Positions 40,741 to 49,799 of a stretch of 64,000 bases of DNA are shown in pieces; positions within the stretch are counted from its first letter, which is position 1; each line of letters starts with the position of its first letter. The notes below the pieces were generated by a model, which did no database searches, was not told the DNA's origin, and saw only the letters and a program-made list of their open reading frames with translations. The translations under genes were made by a program, and so were the position numbers. Source of the DNA: JACCTU01 sp963769665. Lineage in GTDB: Bacteria > Actinomycetota > Thermoleophilia > Gaiellales > Gaiellaceae. Where the stretch lies: contig CAVYMQ010000003.1 in the NCBI GenBank assembly GCA_963769665.1, positions 496,001 to 560,000 on the forward strand. The letters run 5' to 3'.

Positions 40741-42120
40741 TTACCGCAGGAAGAACGGCGGATCGTCGAGCGCCGCGTCCGCGACGATCGCAATCACATA
40801 GCCGACGACGAGCAGCAGGCCCGTCACCAGGTGCAGCTGGATGTTCTTGCCCATCGCGGGCATCAGCGCGTAAGGCTGGTCGTACGACTCGCGCAGCGCG
40901 CGCACGACCGGGAGCGCGAGCGGCGCCGCGAGGAGCGCGATCAGCGTCGGGCGGACGATCAGGCCGGTCACCGCGAAGACGACGATCAGCCCGAACGTGA
41001 CGACGACGGCGAGCTCGTACCCACGCACCACCGCCTCCTTCGACCAGCGCACGGGCAGCGTCCGCTTCCCGCTCGCGGCGTCGCCGATACGGTCGGGCAC
41101 CTCGTTCACGTAGAGGATCAGCGCGATCAGGATCGCGACCGGGATCGACGCCAGCGCCGGCTCGAGCGCGTACTCGCGCGCCTGCACGAAGTAGGCGCCG
41201 AGCGCCATGATCGGGCCGAAGCCGACCGCAACCGCCACCTCGCCGAGCCCGCGGTGCACGAGGCGAAGCGGGGGTGCGGTGTAGAAGAACCCGATCAGCG
41301 CGCCTGCGACCCCAAGCCACACCAGGTCCCAGCCACGCAGCGCGGCGAGCAGCACGCCGATGCCGATCCCGACGGCGAAGAACGCCGACGCGAGCCAGGC
41401 CATCCGCCGCATGCTCACGAGCCCGTACAGGATCACGCGCGAGCCGCCGCTGAACTGCGTCGGGTTGACGTTCGCCTCGTCGGCACCGCTTTGCGTGTCG
41501 AACACGTCGTTGAAGACGTTGACCCCGAGGTGGATCGCGGCGCCGCCGACGAGCGTGAGCAGCGCGAGCCACCAGTTGAACCCATTGACGTACGCGGCCA
41601 CCGCGATTCCGAGCAGGATCGGCACGAACGTGGCGGACAGGAACGGAAGCCGCGTCGCGCGCAGGAACAGCCAGCCGAACGAGAGCTTCGGGCGCACGTC
41701 GCGGCCCGTCTCGGCGGAGACCTGCTCGAAGTAGCGCCGAGCCTGGGGCACGCTGCGCTCGGAGTACTCGAAGAACGGCACCTCTTCCTCGTCCCAGCCG
41801 AGGGCGCGGTCGGGAGTCAGCACCAGCTCGTCGCCGCCGGCGGCGCGCTCGAGCGTCCCCCACAACGACACGTACCTGCGCTCGTCGTAGCCGATACCCG
41901 GCTGTGGCCTGATGTGACTGAAGACCACGTTGACCTGCTCGCCGAGCGGCGGCTGCACCTCGTCGCCGGCAACGGCGTGGAGCGCGACGACACCGCGGTC
42001 GGGATCGGCGCGAAAGTCCGTCGCGACCGACAGCGGGTAGCCCTCACCGTCGACGAACACGATCACGGCGTGCTCGAAGCGCGCACCGAGTCCCGCGAGG
42101 AGCCCTGACGACGGCTTCAC
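40741..42120 (-). CDS. PPOX-like domain fused to UbiA/MenA prenyltransferase
   Basis: 459 aa from GTG, overlapping the upstream PPOX gene by 4 bases. Residues ~10-150 form a split-barrel flavin/heme-binding-like domain (AVIVFVDGEGYPLSVATDF, YVSLWGTLERA). Residues ~165-459 form a UbiA membrane prenyltransferase with the Asp-rich motifs NVFNDVFDTQSGAD and DRIGDAASGK and about eight helices. By context (polyprenyl synthase, MenG) it is probably 1,4-dihydroxy-2-naphthoate polyprenyltransferase. The N-terminal fusion may bind a redox cofactor; that role is unknown. Confidence 0.85.
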   Translation of the reverse strand: MKPSSGLLAGLGARFEHAVIVFVDGEGYPLSVATDFRADPDRGVVALHAVAGDEVQPPLGEQVNVVFSHIRPQPGIGYDERRYVSLWGTLERAAGGDELVLTPDRALGWDEEEVPFFEYSERSVPQARRYFEQVSAETGRDVRPKLSFGWLFLRATRLPFLSATFVPILLGIAVAAYVNGFNWWLALLTLVGGAAIHLGVNVFNDVFDTQSGADEANVNPTQFSGGSRVILYGLVSMRRMAWLASAFFAVGIGIGVLLAALRGWDLVWLGVAGALIGFFYTAPPLRLVHRGLGEVAVAVGFGPIMALGAYFVQAREYALEPALASIPVAILIALILYVNEVPDRIGDAASGKRTLPVRWSKEAVVRGYELAVVVTFGLIVVFAVTGLIVRPTLIALLAAPLALPVVRALRESYDQPYALMPAMGKNIQLHLVTGLLLVVGYVIAIVADAALDDPPFFLR

Positions 42121-42602
42121 CGCGCGACCCCTGCGAGCTCGAAGACCTGCGGGGCGCGGTCGGTGCGCCCGTCCTCCCAGAGGAACGCGCGCCGCGGGCT
42201 GATCTCGATCACCGCGCGCTCGAAGAAGAGCGGCAGCGCGACGCGCTTGCCGAGGAACATGTCGATCACGGGCTCCTTCTCGCGCCAGAGCGGCAGGACG
42301 CGCTCCCAACCGGAGTGGAGATCGCTGTCGTCGACGATCGCGTCACCCTGGATCGTCGCGCGGTCGAACCGGTCGCCCGTGACCGCTGCCGGATCGGTGA
42401 TCGAGAGCGACACCTTCGGGTTCGCCTTGATGTGCTCGAGCTTGCGCGAGAAGAGCACGCTCGACGTGAGGTAGATCAGCTCGCCGTCGTAGAACGGAAT
42501 CAGCGGGTGCGTGACGAGACGGCCCTCGTCGTCGAGCACGGTGAGCTCGCCGACGAGCGCAGTCGCCAGAAGCGCTTCGATCGGCTCGGGAAGCACGCCC
42601 AC
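42117..42602 (-). CDS. Pyridoxamine-5'-phosphate-oxidase-like (split barrel) protein
   Basis: 161 aa from GTG. PPOX-class fold: ATALVGELTVLDDEGRLVTHPLIPFYDGELIYLTSS in segments, HIKANPKVSLSITDP and ATIQGDAIVDD. Such proteins bind FMN, F420 or heme. It precedes the PPOX-UbiA fusion gene and looks like a paralogue of the fused domain, hinting at duplication. Its role in quinone synthesis is not established. Confidence 0.75.
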   Translation of the reverse strand: MGVLPEPIEALLATALVGELTVLDDEGRLVTHPLIPFYDGELIYLTSSVLFSRKLEHIKANPKVSLSITDPAAVTGDRFDRATIQGDAIVDDSDLHSGWERVLPLWREKEPVIDMFLGKRVALPLFFERAVIEISPRRAFLWEDGRTDRAPQVFELAGVAR

Positions 42603-42639
42603 GCTGCGGACGATAGTGGAGTACGTGGAGTCGGCGCAG

Positions 42640-43530
42640 CTAGGACTTGCGCTCGATCACGATGTGCGTCAGCGCCTCGAGCCGGGGCTCGTCGCGCAGG
42701 AGCTCCCGCGCCCGGCGCGCATAGTCGAGCGCGACGTCCCGCGAACGCTCGAGAGCGCCCGTCGAGGCAACACGCACGAGCGCACCGTCGACCGGCCCGC
42801 CCGCCAGCGCGCGGCGCACGACGTCGTCCTCGCGCGCCGCGAGGAGCAACGGAAGGGTCGGCGTGCCTTCGCGGAGATCCGTGCCCGCGACCTTGCCGGT
42901 CTCGATCGTGTCACCCGAGCAGTCGAGGATGTCGTCGACGATCTGAAAGGCCATCCCGAGGGCGAGCCCGAACCGTCCAAGTCGCTCGTCGCGCGAGCCG
43001 AGCAGGCAGGCCGCCTCGAAGAGCTTCCCGGTCTTCAGCGCAATGCGTTCGAAGTACGCCTCCTCGGTCGTGGTCGCGTCGTGCAGCTGGGAGCGCTGGA
43101 GCGCCTCGCCGCGCGCGAGCGCGAGGCACGTGTCCGCGAGGATCCGCACGCCCTCCAGGTCGCCCGCCTCGGCGAGCTCGGCGAACGCGTTCGCGAAGAG
43201 GTAGTCGCCCCCGGCTCGGGCCGCTCCGGCGCCGTGCGAGTGCCAGACCGCCTCCCGTCCCCGTCGCAGCTCCGCGCCGTCGACCAGGTCGTCGTGCACG
43301 AGCGTGGCCGTGTGCACGAGCTCGACGGCGACACCGCCGCGAAGCGCGCGCTCTCGATCCGTCGAGGTGAGGTGAACGAGCAGCGGGCGAAGCCGCTTGC
43401 CACCGGCGTCGAGCGCGTCGGTTCCCACACGCGCGACCACGCCGGGATGCCTGGCAGCCGCCTGCCGCAGACGCGCTTCGAGCTCGTCGAGATACGGCTC
43501 CGCTTGCTGGAGGACCGCCTGCGCTTTCAT
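42640..43530 (-). CDS. Polyprenyl diphosphate synthase (menaquinone side chain)
   Basis: 296 aa. Trans-prenyltransferase that elongates allylic diphosphates with IPP. First Asp-rich motif LVHDDLVDG (DDLVD), second FQIVDDILDCSGD (DDILD), GGKRLRPLL near the N-terminus and GDYLFANAF. Length and context suggest heptaprenyl- to nonaprenyl-diphosphate synthase for the menaquinone tail. The start overlaps menG by 4 bases (ATGA). Confidence 0.92.
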   Translation of the reverse strand: MKAQAVLQQAEPYLDELEARLRQAAARHPGVVARVGTDALDAGGKRLRPLLVHLTSTDRERALRGGVAVELVHTATLVHDDLVDGAELRRGREAVWHSHGAGAARAGGDYLFANAFAELAEAGDLEGVRILADTCLALARGEALQRSQLHDATTTEEAYFERIALKTGKLFEAACLLGSRDERLGRFGLALGMAFQIVDDILDCSGDTIETGKVAGTDLREGTPTLPLLLAAREDDVVRRALAGGPVDGALVRVASTGALERSRDVALDYARRARELLRDEPRLEALTHIVIERKS

Positions 43531-44225
43531 CGGCGCCCTACGTGGAGCGAGACGATGCCTCCGGCGAGCAGCCGATAGCTCACCTCTGCGAGGCCTGCGC
43601 GACGAAGCGCGTCGGCCAGGTCGTCGGGGCCGGGAAAGCGACGCACGCTTGCGGGCAGGTAGGTGTAGGCGGCGCCGCCGGGGAGCGCCTTGCCGGCCAG
43701 CGGGATGAGCACATCGAACCAGAGCCGGAAGAACGGGCGCAAGGCACCGCGGGGCCGCGTGATCTCGAGCACCGCGAGCCGACCGCCGGGCCGTACGACC
43801 CGCGCGAGCTCGCGCAGCCCCGCATCGAGGTCTTCGACGTTCCGGATCCCGAAGCCGATCGTGGCAGCGTCGAACGACGCGTCGTCGAACGGCAGCGCGA
43901 GGGCATCCCCTTGCACCCAGTTGATCTGACTCGACTTTCGTCGCGCGCGCTCGAGCATCCGCTCGGAGAAGTCGAGCCCGGTCACCTTGCCGCCGGCGGC
44001 GTGCGCTGCGATCGCGAGGTCCCCCGTCCCGCACGCGGCGTCGAGCACGCGGTCTCCGGGCGTGACGACGGCGGCCGCTGCGAGCTTGCGCCAGCGCCCG
44101 TCCAGCCCCATCGTGAACACGCGGTTCATCGCGTCGTACACCGGCGCGATCCGGTCGAACATCGCGCGGACGCCGTCGGGCGGGAGCGTCCCGGTGGCGC
44201 GGGTTATGCGGGGGACGACGTGCAT
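43527..44225 (-). CDS. menG: Demethylmenaquinone methyltransferase (UbiE/MenG)
   Basis: 232 aa. SAM-dependent methyltransferase completing menaquinone. N-terminal VRAMFDRIAPVYDAMNRV, SAM motif VLDAACGTGDLAI, ATIGFGIRNVEDLDAGLRE and the C-terminal FPGPDDLADALRRAGLAEVSY are family hallmarks. Lies 7 bases downstream of the cytochrome bc gene and overlaps the polyprenyl synthase, tying quinone synthesis to the quinol oxidase complex. Confidence 0.93.
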   Translation of the reverse strand: MHVVPRITRATGTLPPDGVRAMFDRIAPVYDAMNRVFTMGLDGRWRKLAAAAVVTPGDRVLDAACGTGDLAIAAHAAGGKVTGLDFSERMLERARRKSSQINWVQGDALALPFDDASFDAATIGFGIRNVEDLDAGLRELARVVRPGGRLAVLEITRPRGALRPFFRLWFDVLIPLAGKALPGGAAYTYLPASVRRFPGPDDLADALRRAGLAEVSYRLLAGGIVSLHVGRR

Positions 44226-44232
44226 GGGCGAG

Positions 44233-45039
44233 TCACTCTTCGCCCTTGGACTCGAAGAGGAAGGTCGCGACCGCGTTCAGGTTCTCGTCTCCGAGGTTCT
44301 CGAACGCGGGCATCACGTTGTTCCCGAACGCCGCCGGGTTTGCCACGTACCGCTTGAAGTAGTCGACGCTCTGGCCCGACGAACCGATGTCGGAGAGCTC
44401 GGGTGCGCCGACGTTCGCGGACCCCGAGCCGAGGTAGACGTGGCACTGCAGGCATCCGACCTGCGCGAAGATCTCGGCGCCGCGTGTCGCCTCCGGCGAG
44501 AAACCGCCCTGCTGCTGCGACCAGCTGTCCACCGCCGCGACCGCTTCGCTCCCCAGCGACTCGCGCGCGGTCGCGCCCTTGTACGTCAGCACGCCCATCG
44601 AAACCGCGGTCAGCACGGCTGCGATCACCGCGACAGGGCGGCGCGAGAGCCGCCGTTCCTGACGCCGGTCGAGAAACGGCACGGCGAACAGCAAAACCAT
44701 CAGCACGGTCGGAATCCCGACCGTGCCGAGGATCACCGTCTCCGGCCACTTGAAGATTCGGAGCAGGTAGAAGAGGAAGTAGAAGTACCAGTCCGGGCGC
44801 GGGATGAAGTTCGTCGTCCCGGGGTCCGCCTTCTCGGAGTACCACGGGCCGATCTCGCCGGGCGTCGTCCCGTCCGCGGTGAAGTACCAGATGCACGCGA
44901 GCGCGATGATCACGGCGACGACGACGAGACTCATCATCGTGTCGTGGAACATCGCGTAGGGGAAGAACGGCTTCCCCTCGCGCTCGACGTCCTCCTTGTA
45001 GCGCTTGAACCCTTCCCTGCGCTCGTCGGCGGCGCTCAC
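44233..45039 (-). CDS. qcrC: Menaquinol:cytochrome c reductase cytochrome b/c subunit
   Basis: 268 aa from GTG. Cytochrome b6f subunit-IV-like half (residues ~30-165, PRPDWYFYFLFYLLRIFKWPE, three to four helices) fused to a monoheme cytochrome c domain with CLQCH (~198-202) and a likely Met ligand in NNVMPAF. This is the Bacillus-type QcrC architecture, unlike the di-heme QcrC of many Actinomycetes. Overlaps qcrB by 4 bases. Confidence 0.9.
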   Translation of the reverse strand: MSAADERREGFKRYKEDVEREGKPFFPYAMFHDTMMSLVVVAVIIALACIWYFTADGTTPGEIGPWYSEKADPGTTNFIPRPDWYFYFLFYLLRIFKWPETVILGTVGIPTVLMVLLFAVPFLDRRQERRLSRRPVAVIAAVLTAVSMGVLTYKGATARESLGSEAVAAVDSWSQQQGGFSPEATRGAEIFAQVGCLQCHVYLGSGSANVGAPELSDIGSSGQSVDYFKRYVANPAAFGNNVMPAFENLGDENLNAVATFLFESKGEE

Positions 45040-45824
45040 ACGCGCCTCCCTCGTGTGAGCCCCGTGCGACCGTTGGACTCCTCGGGCGGCCGCTCACGAC
45101 CGGCTGCGACCCGCGACCAGGGCGGCGACGAGACTCCCAACCTTGCAACCAAGTAGAGGTGCAGCCCGATCAGGGCGAACAGCGCCCCGGGGATCAGGAG
45201 CATGTGCAACGCGTACCAGATCGAGAGGGTGTTGGTTCCGATCTCGGCCCCGCCGCGCAGGAATTGCGCGAGGAACGGCCCGAGGAACGGGGCACTGGCG
45301 TTGATGTTGATCCCGACGACGGTCGCCCAGTACGCCGTCTGATCCCAAGGCAGCAGATAGCCGGTGAACCCCGCGAGCATGCCGGTGATCAACAGAGCTG
45401 CGCCGACGAGCCAGTTCAGCTCGCGCGGATACTTGTACGCGCCGAACAGGAACACACGCGCCATGTGGAAGAACATCAGGATGATGAAGACGCTCGCACC
45501 CCAGCGATGCATGCCGCGGACGAGCCACCCCAGCGTCAGATCGCTCGTGATGTACTGGATCGATTGGTACGCCTTGTCCGGATCGGGCTTGTAGTAGAAG
45601 GCGAGGATGACGCCCGTCCCTGCCTGCACGAGGAAAGCAGTGAGCGTCGCCGAACCGAGCGTGTGCCACCAGCTCGAGTCGCGCGGCACCTTTCGGAACA
45701 GGAACCACTTGACGCCGCCGACGATGCCGGACCGCTCCTCGAGCCACTCGAGCGGATAAAGCAGGAGCGGAACGACTTGCTGGACCTTCGACTGCTTGCG
45801 CTTGCGCGGCGCCGTGGTCGCCAT
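45036..45824 (-). CDS. qcrB: Menaquinol:cytochrome c reductase cytochrome b subunit
   Basis: 262 aa. Cytochrome b6-like, four helices. Heme-ligating His pairs are seen in MHRWGASVFIILMFFHMARV and IWYALHMLLIPGALFALIGLH. GFTGYLLPWDQTAYWATVV carries the quinol-site region. With Rieske and QcrC it forms the complex that oxidises menaquinol and pumps protons. Starts TGATG-coupled to the Rieske gene. Confidence 0.92.
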   Translation of the reverse strand: MATTAPRKRKQSKVQQVVPLLLYPLEWLEERSGIVGGVKWFLFRKVPRDSSWWHTLGSATLTAFLVQAGTGVILAFYYKPDPDKAYQSIQYITSDLTLGWLVRGMHRWGASVFIILMFFHMARVFLFGAYKYPRELNWLVGAALLITGMLAGFTGYLLPWDQTAYWATVVGININASAPFLGPFLAQFLRGGAEIGTNTLSIWYALHMLLIPGALFALIGLHLYLVARLGVSSPPWSRVAAGRERPPEESNGRTGLTRGRRV

Positions 45825-46747
45825 CAGTGCGGCGGCTCGAGCGGGTAGAGGATCGCCTCGATGCCGTCCACGTGGACGCTCGGGTTCACCCAGTCATACG
45901 CGTGAATGACGGCGTCCGCGCCCGTGCCGTCGACTTCGCCGACCGAGTACGGCTCGGTCAAGACGAGGCGGCCGTCGCGGATCGCGAAGCGGTAGCGGTC
46001 GAGCGCGCGTACCGGGGGCCCCGCGGTCCTGTTGCCCTCGGTGTCGTACTGGCCGCCGTGGCACGGGCAGCCGAAGCCCGACGCGGCCTGCGTCGGCGTC
46101 AGTTCGACGGACGGGCCATTCTCCACCGAGACCAGCTGCTTCTGATCCTCGAGCGAGAGGCCGTTGACCTGCACCGGGCAGCCGAGGTGCACGCAGCGGT
46201 TCGAGAGGATGGTGAAGCTCGGTTGCCCATCCTTGAAGCCGTTGTTGCGGACGTACGCGGTGCGCCGGGAGACCTCACCCTGCTCCGGGTTGATGAGGAA
46301 CGTCGCGACCACGAACTCACCCTCGGGGTAGTCCTCGATCGGGCCAATGTCGATGTCGTCGTTCCCCTGGCCGACGAACGCAGGCAGGACAGCGAAGCCC
46401 GCAACCGGGAGGGCGACCATGCCCGTGATCACGCCTCCGAGGCCGAGCGTCGCCAACCCGAGGAAGGTTCCCCGGCGGTACAGCTCGGGGTCCTCTTCGA
46501 CCTCGGCGACTGCGACCGCGCCGGGCGCGGCTGCGACGACCTCCTCCGTCGACTCCCCGCCGGTCATGGCGTCGCGCATCCAGACGAACCCGCACGCGAC
46601 CATCACGACGGCACCGACCGCGGCCGCCCCCCAGCTGTTGATCACAAGGCCGACGAGCGTCACGGTCAAACCGATCGCGAAGCCGAGCGGCCACAGGCTC
46701 GGAGCAGGCCCGTGCGGCGGTCCGGCTGGCCCCTTGGTCTCGACCAT
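45824..46747 (-). CDS. qcrA: Rieske iron-sulfur subunit of menaquinol:cytochrome c reductase
   Basis: 307 aa. Two or three N-terminal helices (~18-65 and ~90-115) precede the soluble Rieske domain with CVHLGCP and CPCHGGQYD (two Cys and two His ligands; extra Cys pair forms the disulfide). The start ATG 46747 shares one base with the stop of the 54-aa small protein gene upstream. The extended N-terminal membrane part is typical of actinobacterial Rieske proteins. Confidence 0.9.
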   Translation of the reverse strand: MVETKGPAGPPHGPAPSLWPLGFAIGLTVTLVGLVINSWGAAAVGAVVMVACGFVWMRDAMTGGESTEEVVAAAPGAVAVAEVEEDPELYRRGTFLGLATLGLGGVITGMVALPVAGFAVLPAFVGQGNDDIDIGPIEDYPEGEFVVATFLINPEQGEVSRRTAYVRNNGFKDGQPSFTILSNRCVHLGCPVQVNGLSLEDQKQLVSVENGPSVELTPTQAASGFGCPCHGGQYDTEGNRTAGPPVRALDRYRFAIRDGRLVLTEPYSVGEVDGTGADAVIHAYDWVNPSVHVDGIEAILYPLEPPH

Positions 46748-46911
46748 TAGTCGCGCCGCCGCTCGACGATATATCGGGTGAGCTCGCCGACCACGATCAC
46801 TCCGATGAAGACGAGCCCGACGATCAGCATCGCCGTGATCACCTTCAACCCCTCCTCGGCGGCGTCGGCCCCCTCGAAGAGCGGCAGGATCGCTGCTGCG
46901 AGCGTGCTCAC
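46747..46911 (-). CDS. 54-aa single-helix membrane peptide in the bc-complex operon
   Basis: Starts GTG 46911 and ends at TAA sharing one base with the Rieske ATG. The sequence has an acidic amphipathic N-terminus (LFEGADAAEEG), one strong membrane helix (AMLIVGLVFIGVIVVGEL) and an Arg-rich end (ERRRD), so the C-terminus faces the cytoplasm. Position and coupling suggest a small accessory subunit of the quinol:cytochrome c reductase. It matches no family I recognise. Confidence 0.7.
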   Translation of the reverse strand: MSTLAAAILPLFEGADAAEEGLKVITAMLIVGLVFIGVIVVGELTRYIVERRRD

Positions 46912-46922
46912 CGCGCGGGAAT

Positions 46923-47381
46923 CTATCCGACGAGCCGGGCGTGCGCGGAGAGTGCACCCTCGCGCGCGGATCGATCCGCGATCCCGCCGCCGAGGCGCTC
47001 CGCGGTCTCGGCCCAGGCCTCCCCGTCGCCGGGCGCGCCCTCCGCGCGCAGGTGCGCGCAGCGCGAGATCAGCGCGGCGAGCTCGCGGATCGCCTCCACG
47101 TCGCCGAGCTCAGCGATCCGCACGAGCCCGTGCGCGTAGAGATAGTCCCCGAGCAGGAGCGCGACGTCCGGATCCTCGGCAGCGAAGAGGCGAGCTGTGC
47201 CGTAATGCACGAGGTAGCCCTCGTAGATCGTCTCGAGCCCGAGCGCGTACCGCTCGTCGGCGAGCGTCGAGAACACCGCCTCGGGCTCCGCTTCGGCACG
47301 AAGCGCCTCGCCCCAGAGCGGGCTCTCGCGCTCGGCGTCAGACGCGATCGTGTCCCACACCGCTGGACGAGTGCTCGTCAC
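46923..47381 (-). CDS. Degenerate polyprenyl-synthase-like helical protein
   Basis: 152 aa. Mostly alpha-helical. The stretch LLLGDYLYAHGLVRIAELGD matches the GDYLFA region of the polyprenyl synthase at 42640-43530, and YEGYLVHYGTARLFA resembles the segment that normally holds the first Asp-rich motif. Both catalytic DDxxD motifs are missing. It may be a non-catalytic partner subunit or a relic. Overlaps the 90-aa gene upstream by 4 bases; 11 bases before the 54-aa membrane peptide. Confidence 0.6.
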   Translation of the reverse strand: MTSTRPAVWDTIASDAERESPLWGEALRAEAEPEAVFSTLADERYALGLETIYEGYLVHYGTARLFAAEDPDVALLLGDYLYAHGLVRIAELGDVEAIRELAALISRCAHLRAEGAPGDGEAWAETAERLGGGIADRSAREGALSAHARLVG

Positions 47382-47646
47382 TCGCCCGGCGCTGCGGCGG
47401 TCCAGGTGGCGATGAAGTCCGGGTTCGACACCACTTCGCCCGTGTCTCGGAGTCGGTACTCGCCCTCCTCGGCCGGCTCGAACTCCGGCGGAAACTCCAG
47501 CGTCTCCCCGGCCGCGGTCTCGATCGTGACGTGCACTTCGTCAATCGCCACGATTCGTCCGGCGTACTGCTGCATGCCGGTCTGGGTGCCATTCTCGTCG
47601 ACGTACGTGACTCCGACGAGGAGCAGCTTCCCGACGACGTCGTCTG

Positions 47647-47650
<4 letters not shown>
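47378..47650 (-). CDS. Small hypothetical beta-rich protein in the heme/bc operon
   Basis: 90 aa. Two beta-sheet-like segments (VGKLLLVGVTYVDENG and GRIVAIDEVHVTIETAAG) followed by an acidic C-terminus ending FIATWTAAAPGE; no Cys, signal or membrane helix. Overlaps hemL and the next gene by 4 bases, so it is expressed with heme and quinol-oxidase genes. The function is unknown; the fold may be SH3/Hfq-like. Confidence 0.6.
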
Positions 47651-48851
<1,201 letters not shown>

Positions 48852-48861
<10 letters not shown>

Positions 48862-49799
48862 GTCGCCAGTTCTTTCGTCCAGTACGAGACGACGAGATCC
48901 GCGCCGGCGCGCTTGATCGCGGTCAGCGACTCGAGCGCCGCCGCGCGCTCGTCGAGCCAACCGTGCCGCGCGCCGGCCTTGACCATCGCGTACTCACCGG
49001 AGACGTTGTACGCCGCGACGGGAGCGTCGAAGCGTTCCCGCACCGCGCGGATCACGTCGAGGTAGGGCAGCGCCGGCTTGACCATGATCACGTCGGCACC
49101 CTCGGCGAGATCGAGCTCACACTCGCGCAGCGCCTCGCGGACGTTCGCGGGGTCCATCTGGTACGAGCGACGGTCGCCGAACGACGGCGCCGACTCCGCG
49201 GCTTCGCGGAACGGGCCGTAGAACGCGGAGGCGTACTTCGCCGAGTACGCGACGATCGGCGTGTCCGGCAGCTGCTCGCGCACCGCCCCCACGCGCCCGT
49301 CCATCATGTCGCTCGGGCACACGGCATCTGCGCCGGCCTCGACGTGCGAGACGGCCGCGCGCGCGATCAGCTCGAGCGACTCGTCGTTCGCGACCTCGCC
49401 GTCGCGGATCACCCCGCAGTGGCCGTGCGACGTGTACTCGCACAGGCAGACGTCGGTGAGCAGCAGCAGGTCCGGGAACCGCGGCCGCAACTCGCGGAGC
49501 GCGCGCTGCACGACTCCGTCTTCGTCCCAGGCGCCGGAGCCCTCCTCGTCCTTCTCTTCCGGGATCCCGAAGAGGATCACCGCAGAGACACCGAGGCGCT
49601 CGAGCTCCTCGACTTCCCGCGACAGATCGTCCACCGAGAAGCGCCCCATCGGCGGCAGCTCGGCGTTCGCGCGCGTGTCGGGCCCGACGAAGAGCGGTTG
49701 GATGAAGTCGTCGAGGTCGAGCCGGGTCTCGCGCACGAGCGAGCGAAGCGCGCCGGTTCGGCGCAGCCTGCGCAGGCGGGTGTTCGGGAAAGCGCTCAC
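48852..49799 (-). CDS. hemB: Delta-aminolevulinate dehydratase (porphobilinogen synthase)
   Basis: 315 aa from GTG. Condenses two 5-aminolevulinates to porphobilinogen. Zinc-site DVCLCEYTSHGHCGV (three Cys, so zinc-type), active Lys residues in AYSAKYASAFYGPFREA and DVIMVKPALPYLD, plus RRSYQMDPANVREAL. GTG 49799 overlaps the ABC-2 permease stop by 4 bases. Supplies heme for the cytochrome complex downstream. Confidence 0.95.
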
